Source of the DNA: Artemia franciscana
Lineage: Eukaryota > Arthropoda > Branchiopoda > Anostraca > Artemiidae
Length of the DNA stretch: 64,000 nt
Direction of reading: 5' to 3'
NCBI RefSeq assembly: GCF_032884065.1
Contig: NC_088883.1
Coordinates: 28,161,355-28,225,354 of the forward strand
Shown piece after piece: positions 55,701 to 64,000 of this stretch. The notes under the pieces were generated by a model. It did not search any database. It was given only the letters and a program-made list of their open reading frames with translations, and had not been told where the DNA came from. A program made the translations under genes and the position numbers. Positions within the stretch are counted from its first letter, which is position 1, and the number at the start of each line of letters is the position of its first letter.

Positions 55701-57399
55701 TAAGCATTAAGCAAGAGTGTCGACTGTTGGTGCAAGGAAGTCTGATTCTCAAGCAGAGACGAGATCAGAAAATTATTTTCTGACAGAACGGAGGGGAATT
55801 GTGCATAGGTCCTGTATTGGCTGTTCTTGAAATAGCGAAATTGATGCATTGGGGTGGATTCACTTCACCTGAGGTTGAGGGTGAATTCGATGCGGTTTTG
55901 ACAAGTGCTATAAAAGGGGTTGGAATAGACAGATTTCTAAAATACTCACTGTCTAGGTTAGTTTTTGAAGTACATATTTCGGCTTATTGCAATTATTTTG
56001 CCTAACCAGAAGTGCTACGTTTCCTGAGAAGTTCTTTAAAAGATAAATTTAGGCATAAACTTCACTTTGACGTGCCCTGTACTATTACTACCAATGGATT
56101 CAATACAACACTAAGCAGCTCAAGTCCAATATAGCCGCACAAGCTCCTCCTTCACCCCATTCTCTTTTGTGACACTCCTACTTACTTTAAATTGGTTCTT
56201 ATGACCATTTCTGACTCCACCAAAGGCCACATTGCTTGTCGTTAGGCCCAAGCTATATTGTCAAAAAGCAATATTTTAAACTAACTATCCCCTTCACCTG
56301 TAAAACGTGATATAACCCTCTTTTCGTTTCTTTCATTATAACTTAAGAAAACAGGATCTAACTGCATTTGTCCCATAGCTTATTGTTTGATATAAGGTCA
56401 TTCAAACAAACACTGGTACCTGTATGATAAACCCCCTACCACCTAAGTTGTTCATTCATTGACGCATTATAGAATCGGTTTCTTTTCGTTAATTCGTTTT
56501 AGCTTAGCGCGAGACAAGACAAAGAGAAGTAGAATAGATGGAAAATATATAATTTGGGTTTTATATTTGTGCATGAAGGGGAGGAGTTAAAGTAGGGGAG
56601 ACTTGGAGTACTTGGGACAGTTCTATACTTGGGACAGCACCTTCATCTACAAGATGCCATCTAGCATTCGCAATGGTATTTTGCCCTCTGAATAACTTCA
56701 CTCATAGGTGGCGTCTGCATAAATTTTTATTTCGGATTTGGACAGTGTGAAGTTCGAAAACAATTCTTACATCATAATATGCAGGATAGTTGTTCCTAAC
56801 ACATTAGGCATGCAGACCCGCTATTCTCCCCCCCCCTCCCTAATGTGCAAATATGTACCAAGTTTGTTTCTAAAATATTACATTTTTATCTTACTTTAGT
56901 ATATTTCATTAGGGTTGAGCGTCAGGGAAACATATTAGAAGAATATTAGGTAGGGGGTACATCATACAAGTACCCAAACATTTATTGTTGTCCTTATACA
57001 ATTCCTTTAAAAAAGGTCTAACACACCTTTCTTGAACTTTCTCTATAAATCTATTTCATACAATTTCTAATATCCTTTCCCCGCTCCAAAGAATTTTCTC
57101 CCTAACCTTTTCACCTTCCAATTTAATTCCAACAGATTTTTCATTTTAGCCTTCTTTCTGGCCTAATCAAAACTTATAAAGAAAGCGGTTCAAGTCTATA
57201 ATAGTGTTTGCATCTAAATGTTATTTTTACATATACCCTCACAATACACAATGATCAGATCCTTAGGATAGCACAACAAAATAGCTCACAAAAAGTCAAG
57301 ATAAAGACAGAATAGTGCCAATACCTTGCAGAACCAACTAATTTAATAATCGAAACAAAAATATATTAAAAATAGGCAAAACATGTAACCAGACAGTGG

Positions 57400-57500
57400 A
57401 AAAAAACTTTTAATATAAAATATTAAAAGGCCGAATATTTGGACTCCATGTCCAGAAACTATTATCAACGGCAAACAAAGAAGAAATATTTTTACTATTA
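57400..57500 (-). repeat. R3 hairpin-GAAATAT motif, decayed copy
   Basis: On the minus strand 'GCCGTTGATAATAGTTTCTG', then 'GACATGGAGTCCAAATATTC' (57428-57472). It lies just upstream of the RTE-like fragment. Confidence 0.5.
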
Positions 57501-57529
57501 TAATTTTTGTATTAAAAAGTTTTTTTTTT

Positions 57530-58340
57530 ATTGTGGAACATTTTGAGAATGTGTTAAACCGAGATACAGCTGTAGGAAAAGATATAGAAGAAAATGAAAA
57601 AGTATTGATACTTTGGATGTGAAGGAAGATTTGTTTTGTGATGAAGAAGTAGCAACAGTACTAAAATGGTTGAAAAATAATAAGGCTCCAGGTGTTGATA
57701 ATGTGGTAAATGAGTTTCTTAAATATGGTGGCTCTGAGGTTAGAAATAAATTACTGAAGATTATGAATGGGATTTTGAAAAAGGGGAACGTACTTAACGA
57801 TTTTAGGAAAACGTTAATTCAACCACTGTATAACAAAAGGTGATAAGACCGAGTGTCGTAATTATCGAGCCATAAGTCTGGTTTCTGTAGGTAGCAAATT
57901 ACTTAGTAATATGATACTTTTTATAGTGAGGGATGCTGTAGATAAAGTTTTAAGAGAAGAAAACAGTGGTTTTAGAAAAGGTAGAGGATGTGTCGACCAA
58001 ACTGTCACTCTTCGGTTAATAATTGAGAAGTATTTTAGTTGCCAAACACCTTTGGTCCTCAATTTTATAGATTATGAACAAGCGTTTGATTATGTTGTCG
58101 GAAGAGCTTTAGGAAGGGTCTTATCCTTGTATGGTATACCAGACAAATATATCAAAGTGATTATTGCTATATACGAGAATAACACTGCTGCGGTTAAGGT
58201 AGGAAATGAGGTTAGCAGCTGGTTTTGTATGGTAAGGAATAAAATGATAAGAATGAAGTGGAGAAAAAATGATGTGAATAAAAGAGAAAATAAGGTGATT
58301 GGGAACAGCTTTAAAGCATGTTCTTGCAATTAGCTATGGA
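57530..58340 (+). mobile_element. RTE-like LINE fragment (middle of reverse transcriptase)
   Basis: Collinear with 43590-44270 of the long element: 'VEHFENVLNRD', 'LKNNKAPGVDNVVNEFLKYG', 'DFRKTLIQPLYN', a frameshift, 'NSGFRKGRGCVDQTVTLRL', 'LNFIDYEQAFDYVVGRAL' and 'YENNTAAVKVGNEVSSWF'. It stops before the catalytic box. Truncated at both ends. Confidence 0.85.
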
Positions 58341-58565
58341 AGCAGGCATGTGTACCTCAAGAACTGGAAAGCAAATAATTAAGTAAAGAATAAAATGGCA
58401 TTAAATAAAATGACAAGAACTAAATGAAGATTAAAATGATATGAATAAAATGGAGAATAAGAGGAATGTGAAAAGCTCTCAAGCATATTTTGTCATTAGC
58501 GATGGGAGCAGGCATGTGTGCCTCAAGAACTGGAAAGCAAATAATTAAGTAAAGAATAAAATAAG
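58300..58565 (+). repeat. ~166-bp tandem duplication next to the RTE fragment
   Basis: 'gcaggcatgtgtacctcaag', then 'aactggaaagcaaataatta', then 'agtaaagaataaaat', occurs at about 58342-58396 and again at about 58508-58562, each preceded by 'aatgtgaaaagct' or a diverged form. Confidence 0.75.
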
Positions 58566-59400
58566 GGGAGGGTGCATTCGATCGGAAATTAAAAGTTCAA
58601 CTGCCCTTCTTAAGTGACCAAAAAGATTAGAAGGCAACTAGCCCCACATGCACCCTTTCCCCCAAAGTTGCCCAATCAAATTTTTTTAATAGTCATTTTG
58701 TTCAGCATTGTTGAAAAATCCAATAAATATGTCTCTAAAGGTAATATGACACTCAATTATTTTTATTTGTCTTAATTTCTCTTCGCCATCTCAATTTTGC
58801 ATGTAGAGATGTTCTGGGGGCTTTTTAAGCGTGTTTGGATTTCTGGGAAAAAATTTCCACAGAAGGGGAGAATTTCGGAGTAATCGAGGAAACGATTACA
58901 ACTTCAAGTCTTTTTTAAATGAAAGTATGATAAGGAGAATTTTTCACGCTGAATCGTCTGCAATAAATTTTACGGGGGGAGGGGGAATTTTTCAGCAAGG
59001 ATTGAACTGTCTGGAGGAAATTTTATAGCAGGGTGTATTTTTCACGGGATTTTCATGGAGGGTCAGCTAGATTTACTGGCATTCTTTGAAAACCAATCAG
59101 ATATTAAAGTTTAAAAAAAAATTAACTGAAAGCAAGGAGCAACATTAAAATTGAAAACGAACGGAAATTATATGAAGGGGTTACCCCCCTCCTCTTTATG
59201 CTTAAGTTTGAGTGTTTGTTCCATTTTTTAAAGAATGGCTCCTGAAACACAAGGCTTTAACAGCTTTAGCATAAAGAGGAAGGTGTTGAGGAGGAGGCAG
59301 CCCCTACAGAATAATTTATGTTCGTTTTGAGCTTTAATGCTCCTCATTACTTTCAGTTAAAAAAAAAAACATGTATTTTTTTTTGTTTAATTAATACAAG
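58560..59400 (+). repeat. Diverged relative of family R1
   Basis: Begins with an 'aattaaaagttcaactgccc' block like 46830 and includes 'tagtcattttgttcagcatt'. It ends with a decayed ~100-bp-arm palindrome (about 59105-59390: 'ttaactgaaagcaaggagca ... ctcattactttcagttaa') that parallels 47036-47341. Confidence 0.65.
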
Positions 59401-59436
59401 AATAGAACTCATTTACTTCTATACATACCAAAACGT

Positions 59437-59631
59437 CATGACCAAAGCCATATCCAGGAAGAAGACGGGGGTTTGAATCCTTCCTCATCCCAAAATGTTT
59501 GTCTGACTCGTAAAAGCATAGTAAAAAATATATACGTGCTTATTAACACATTTTTGAAACGTTTTTTAGTTTCTTTTTGTACCCCCCCGCCCAAAAAAAA
59601 AAAAATTGGATACAGCCCTGATCATGACCTA
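59437..59631. mobile_element. MITE-like element with imperfect TIRs
   Basis: The left end 'tcatgaccaaagccatatcc' and the right end (reverse complement) 'tcatgatcagggctgtatcc' agree at most positions. The inner flank is rich in G on the left ('gacgggggtttgaatcc') and C on the right ('acccccccgccc'), a layout seen in short arthropod MITEs. No clear TSD. Confidence 0.45.
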
Positions 59632-59904
59632 AGATTTATTTTTCCCTTATTCTTGTGTTTTTCATATAATTCCTTTATTTTTCAATTTTCATCCCTCTAC
59701 CTTTCAGAAAAAACTTAAATTGCAGTACCACTCAGAACAAAAATAAATCTCAGCACTGGCGTCAAAGTGGATAGCCATCGGCGTCGAGTAGTTAGCATGC
59801 TAGACTTGAAATTCTTTGCCCACGAAGACAGGGATTCATGTCACTGGTTATTTGGTCTGTAACAGATCTTAGTGGTGTGATTGTCTTTACTCAAAAAGAG
59901 CCAA

Positions 59905-60075
59905 AATGGATGGTTGGAGAAGCCTGGGGAAGGTAAATAGGAAGGGTGTCAAAAGCATAGGATGGCAGCCCCCCTCCTCTTTGCACTTTATACTGAAGGT
60001 CCATGAAACAGAGATAAGCACTGCCACTAGGAACTGTAAAGTCCAGTCTGGTATTCTTTACCTTTTTTTACCTTA
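59905..60075 (+). mobile_element. SINE-like repeat, copy 2, with possible tRNA-like head
   Basis: Collinear with 55530-55700 ('ggggaaggtaaataggaagg', 'gaaacagagataagcactgc', 'gaactgtaaagtccagtctg'). Upstream at 59770-59850, 'cgagtagttagcatgctaga' and 'agacagggattcatgtc' are loosely like pol III A and B boxes. That would make this the more complete copy, about 300 bp. Confidence 0.55.
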
Positions 60076-60305
60076 TAAGTGCCTGATTTGACACTTCACG
60101 TGTGGCTAGTAGCTTAAGATCAACTCCCAATGGGGCATGGTGCCTCTATCTGGAAATAAATTAGACTATATATATTAGACATATTTCCAAGTTTGGAAAA
60201 GGGTCTCCCTCCCTGAAAAATTACAGTCAAGAACCAGACTTATCGATTTTTGGACACTCCTTAAGGTAGTAGTCTGCGTACCCCCTTGCTAATCCTCCAA
60301 CTTAC

Positions 60306-62303
60306 CTCAAATGTTTCTTCCATTTTCTTTTCCAGCTGCTCTTTCTTTTCCAACTTTGAAAAGTACTTTTCTTGTTCTTCATCTTCTAGTTGTTCAATCA
60401 GGTCAGCATGTGATGAAGTTGCATTCTTAATTTTCTCTAGTTCAACTGACCTTAGACTATCTAGCTTAGATCTTTTTACAATTTCCTGCGGTCCTTTAAT
60501 TTCTAAACTAGAGCCATCTAACTTCCTTTTGACAATCTCCTGTCTCTTTACCACATCTACTTTACAGATAGCATTAGGATCTGATTTAGCAGCAGAACCA
60601 TTCTTTTTTAATATCTCAATGGCTTTAAATTTAGCCAAGTCTGAGGGAAGAGCAACTTTTGACTTTGATAAATCAAATTCTAAAAATGAATCACGACCTA
60701 AATCTCTCCCAACTTTTGGGGACCTTGACTCCTTTAAATTCAACTGCTGACTGAGGAAATTTTTAGCACTTCCCATACTTTTTTGTGTTTCTTTTGTAGT
60801 TTCTTCCTTTTTTGTCAAACAATGTAACAAATTCCTTGCCCCGGGAGTAGGTAAATTAATCACTTCACTAAGTTTCCTTTCAACTGGCGGCTTAAAATTT
60901 GAAATTTGACTATAATTTTTATTACCTCCATTTAGAAGTGCTAATAACTCATCATCTTTTCTTTTCAAATCATTCGTTTTCTTCAATGATTCTAAACTGA
61001 GTTTCAAATTAGGATTATCAGTTTTAGTCTTTTCTTCTTTAATTGCTGAGAATGATTTACCAGCATAAAACACTTCACTCTTTCCAAGGACTTTATTACG
61101 TAGACCATTGGGTGATGAAAATGTTGACTGAATATCTGATCGCTTTGAAGCCGTTTTTTTATATTCAGCTTGAACATGGTAAACGCAATATTCACAAGTT
61201 GATTTATTTACTACATTAGCGCAAGATCTTCCATCCTTTTTATTGGTTCCTTTACAAACACCAAAATCAGCTGATACACCCAGGAGCATAACTTTAGTTG
61301 CTGTGTCAATTGAAAGATTTGATTTTTCTTTTCCACTTTCTCTATCTTTCAATATACTAGGATTTAATAAACCAATCACTGTCCCAACAGCTGTTTTCCA
61401 AAGATCCTTTTGAGCATTGCTGAATAAGAAAAGAGTTATAATCTTAGAACAGTCAGTCAAATCACAAACTCTCCATAACGAGTAGGCATTCCCTTTTTGT
61501 GAAACTTTAGATTCAGATTTACTAATAACCACACCCATGGTAACCCAATCCATACTGGTATCCCCACATCTAATAAATATTTCTAGGGAAGACATTCTGA
61601 CCATTTTTTTCCCTTCCATCCTTTCTTCCACAAAGCTTTTTGATATTACTGGATTTAAAATCCTTATCCCAGAATACCTGCATGTATACATATTTACCAA
61701 GGATTTTTCTTCTTTGTTAAAGCCAAGTTTGACAACAGGAGATGCTGAATCCTTCCATCCTTGGCCTACACCAACACCCTTTAGCCTATCTGGTTGTTCA
61801 TATTTCTTTTGCAGCTTTTTCAACTCTTTTCCATATTCATTATATTTACTTTCATGATTTCGTCGCTCTTCATCATCAGACGAGTCTGTATCCCCTGAAT
61901 GAATTTCACTACTAGGCTGTTTAAGACTTTTCAGTATATTCTCCTTTTCTTTATTTGACAGTTCTTTTTTAACTATAGATGGGGTTAGTGATCCACTGTC
62001 AATAATTTTCGCAGTCCTTCCAGACTGAGGCAGCAAAAGACTTTGATTACAGTTATCAGGTTTATTTGCATTTTTTTGGAATAAATTGATTTCAGAAATG
62101 CCCTGTTTTTTACTTTTTAAAGCTTTTTGAAGTTTTTCCATTTCTTCTTGCATAGCTTTCAATTTTGCTTCCAAGGCACCAGTTTCTGATTCCTGAGTTT
62201 CTTCCAGTTCTGAGGTAGCCTTCTCAGTCTCATTTGATTCTTCAGCATCATCATCATCAATAAGGGAAAGCAAAGTGTCAATGTCACATTCTTCATTGGC
62301 CAT
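60306..62303 (-). CDS. Mcm10: MCM10, large coding exon (N-terminal and internal domains)
   Basis: Encodes residues 1-666 of the replication-initiation factor MCM10, which in animals links the CMG helicase to DNA polymerase alpha and single-stranded DNA at origins and forks. The start is the ATG at 62303 (GCCATGGCC), right after a 5' UTR acceptor at 62320. In order: an acidic N-terminus (MANEECDIDTLLSLIDDDDA); a coiled coil at about residues 30-65 (LEAKLKAMQEEMEKLQKALK); the OB fold at about 200-330 (YSGIRILNPVISKSFVEERM to SLWRVCDLTDCSKIITLFLF); and the internal zinc finger (FGVCKGTNKKDGRSC...CEYCVYHVQAEYKK). A Lys/Ser-rich linker and a C-terminal Glu/Lys helix (EQEKYFSKLEKKEQLEKKME) follow. 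The exon ends GAG|GTAAGT at 60306, phase 0, and continues at 52846. The reading past 60306 to a stop at 60261 is intron. No lesions. Confidence 0.95.
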
Positions 62304-62322
62304 GGCAAATTCAATATTTCTG
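62304..62322 (-). other. Mcm10: MCM10 5' UTR start of coding exon and splice acceptor
   Basis: On the minus strand GTCTTTTTTTTCAG|AAATATTGAATTTGCC precedes the ATG. The T-rich tract and CAG mark a 3' splice site, so a non-coding first exon must lie further upstream (above 62322). I did not find it. Confidence 0.6.
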
Positions 62323-62599
62323 AAAAAAAAGACAAATTAGTCTTTTTTGCGAGTACATACTGCAAAAGAAAAACGAGTGCTTAAGAAAATATACCTTATA
62401 AGATATTTTTTCTCTGTTTTTTGATGAATTAACAGTTGCTCCAAGCTCTATAGTTACTTAATAATCAAGGAAAAGATTCAGAAAAACCAGTTTAAGGCAC
62501 AAATCTAACACCAAAGTGCCACCCAAGATACACATTTTGTAGCTGTGTTGATCAGGAAGAGGGAAGGGGGACCCTCTGCATCGTGAAATATACATCTTT

Positions 62600-62950
62600 T
62601 GTATAAAAAGTCAGTGAGGTCTATGACTTTTAGTCATAGACTAAAGTCATATGACTTTAGTCTATAAGGTCTATATATAGATCTATAAATTATATATAGT
62701 CTGTATATTTATATATAGTCTATAAAGTCTATATATATATATAGACTATATATAATGTCATAAAGTCTTAATGTCTAATATAATTGTCATAATGTCTATA
62801 TATAATATAGATATCTATATATCTATATCTATATCTATATATCTATATCTATATATCTATATCCATAGATATCTATATATCTTGTCATAATGTCTATATA
62901 TAATGTCATAAAGTCTATATATAATGTCATATATAGGAAGAGTAAAATAA
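62600..62950. repeat. TA-rich palindromic simple repeat
   Basis: Degenerate units of 'tatagtctataaagtcta' and 'atatctatatatc' with many small self-complementary pieces, such as 'gactaaagtcatatgactttagtc'. Confidence 0.85.
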
Positions 62951-64000
62951 TTAAAAGACATACAATGTGTCACAATGGATTGAAATGGCTCCATTTCATT
63001 TCAAATTGTCAGTAATTTTAATAACCCAGTGCTTTAAATTAACTCTGTCCATATAAATTAGAAAAAAAAAGATTCAATACTAAATATTGCAGTTACAGCA
63101 CATAACTGTTGGTATTGTTGGAGGAGAGGAAATCATAGGTTATAGTCAAGGAGGCAATTATAATTAGTTTTAATTGTTTTCTAATATATAAATCCTAATA
63201 TGGTCCACAACTAAAAATTTTAGACCACGTCTACCAATAATAAGCAAAAGCTGTCAACACTTAGGTTTTCTGCACTTGTAAACCAAAGAACGATCACATT
63301 AGTTTATTATGCCCATAATTACGTGAAATCAATTAAATAATTAATTACTTAAATAGCAACAAAGGCCACAGTGCCTTTCCATCACAAACACCAAAAACAA
63401 GAAGAACAATAGGGAATTCTTTTCACAAGAAAGTGGGAAACAAATTAGAATGAATATTTCGGCCCTTTGTCCAAGGGCTGAAATTAATTTAATCATAATT
63501 TTTTATTTAATCATAAATTCCTCCTTATAGCTTGAAAGCAATGTTCCAATAGGAACATTTTCAGTTAAGTATATTTTAAAAAAAATTTTAACAAATTCAC
63601 TTGAATTTCTTTTGATTTTATTTTTAATTCAATTTATTTGCTTCAAAACAATGTGGGATTTTGCTAATTCTGAGTCACTTTTGTTAAATGAAAATGGTAA
63701 GACTAAAAAACTTGTAAATTGTGAAGTTGATTTTGTTTGATAACAAAGTGATTATTCACTTCTCAGAGGAAATTGAAAAACGTGTTTCAATAGTAGTTGA
63801 ATCAAGTAATTGTGGTCATCAACCCATGGCTAATTGTTGAAAAAGCCAAGACAGATAGTTCAACTGAGTGAGAGGCAAATCTGGCTTTAACCCCCTTATT
63901 CAAATTGTCTAAAAATAATGTTAGTTCATTTGTTAATAGATAAGACTATCTGTTGTCCATCCATGCGTCATTCCTAGGACACAGGAACTAAGGTAGATAG
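62951..64000. other. Upstream flank of MCM10, AT-rich, one R3 motif
   Basis: No gene is seen. At 63452-63480 a minus-strand hairpin GCCCTT...AAGGGC followed by CGAAATATTC is one of the best-paired R3 motifs in the window. Confidence 0.5.

Larger units (their letters stand above)
52847..60305 (-). other. Mcm10: 7.46-kb intron of MCM10
   Basis: The donor GAG|GTAAGT (exon ends at 60306) and the acceptor at 52847 are both canonical and in phase 0. The intron holds, from the acceptor side, an R3-type element, a tandem-duplicated exon fragment, a 147-bp satellite, SINE-like repeats, an RTE-like fragment, an R1 relative and a MITE-like element. Between 55710 and 57400 I see no feature. Confidence 0.85.

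Noticed and set aside
56580-57200. Possible exon on the minus strand near 57100
   Set aside because: A short Lys/Gly-rich reading looked protein-like but is broken within ~30 codons and has no splice support.
60261-60305. Last 14 codons of the long MCM10 open frame
   Set aside because: They follow a perfect GAG|GTAAGT donor and have no MCM10 homology; the true C-terminus is at 52520-52846.
60286-60750. Ser/Phe-rich open frame on the plus strand within MCM10
   Set aside because: Antisense shadow of the Lys/Glu-rich MCM10 coding sequence.

Overview
This is a eukaryotic window of a repeat-rich, AT-rich animal genome, most likely an arthropod. There are three host genes. An MCM10 replication-factor homologue lies on the minus strand, with its two coding exons 7.5 kb apart. 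A brainiac-type beta-1,3-glycosyltransferase lies on the plus strand. A 20-finger C2H2 zinc-finger protein lies on the plus strand, with an upstream exon. The glycosyltransferase resembles insect Brainiac almost segment by segment, and MCM10 has about the length of the fly protein; both support an arthropod. From memory, the abundant dispersed repeat with 'ggagcgacccggctcaatag' and 'cctcgctctttacgctaaag' reminds me of brine shrimp (Artemia) sequence. I cannot check this and hold it weakly.

Layout: 1-760 is an inverted copy of that dispersed repeat. 2192-6990 is the zinc-finger gene; its 2.8 kb intron holds a three-copy repeat, a tRNA-like fragment and a foldback element with a target-site duplication. 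7300-10860 is a decayed CR1-like LINE (minus). 11035-13475 holds inverted-repeat elements. 13645-17830 holds a G-rich dispersed repeat and a LINE between two ~550-bp direct repeats. 18619-21794 is a dead hAT-like DNA transposon with a LINE inserted in it. 23746-24550 is a 137-bp tandem array. 26290-30495 holds dispersed repeats and another LINE between two ~410-bp direct repeats. 30825-31225 is a perfect 93-bp inverted repeat. 31776-32756 is brainiac. 33200-35061 holds a repeat family with a perfect 109-bp inverted repeat. 37420-40240 is a second copy of the G-rich repeat, split by a LINE. 41400-45255 is a near full-length RTE-like LINE. 45615-47341 is the longest copy of the dispersed repeat and ends in a near-perfect ~300-bp palindrome. 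48470-48647 is a MITE with TSD. 48850-50480 holds fossil Ty3/gypsy pieces. 52520-62319 is MCM10; its intron carries a duplicated last-exon fragment, a 147-bp satellite array, SINE-like repeats and an RTE fragment. 62320-64000 is AT-rich, with no gene seen.

The host genes are unrelated in function: DNA replication initiation, glycosphingolipid or glycan synthesis, and probable DNA binding. I see no operon-like or cluster logic. The most unusual signals are four. One is a dispersed hairpin motif whose stem sequence changes while pairing is kept, always followed by GAAATAT. Another is the set of very young long palindromes. The third is the partly duplicated terminal exon of MCM10. The fourth is the zinc-finger array, built from four copies of one five-finger cassette.
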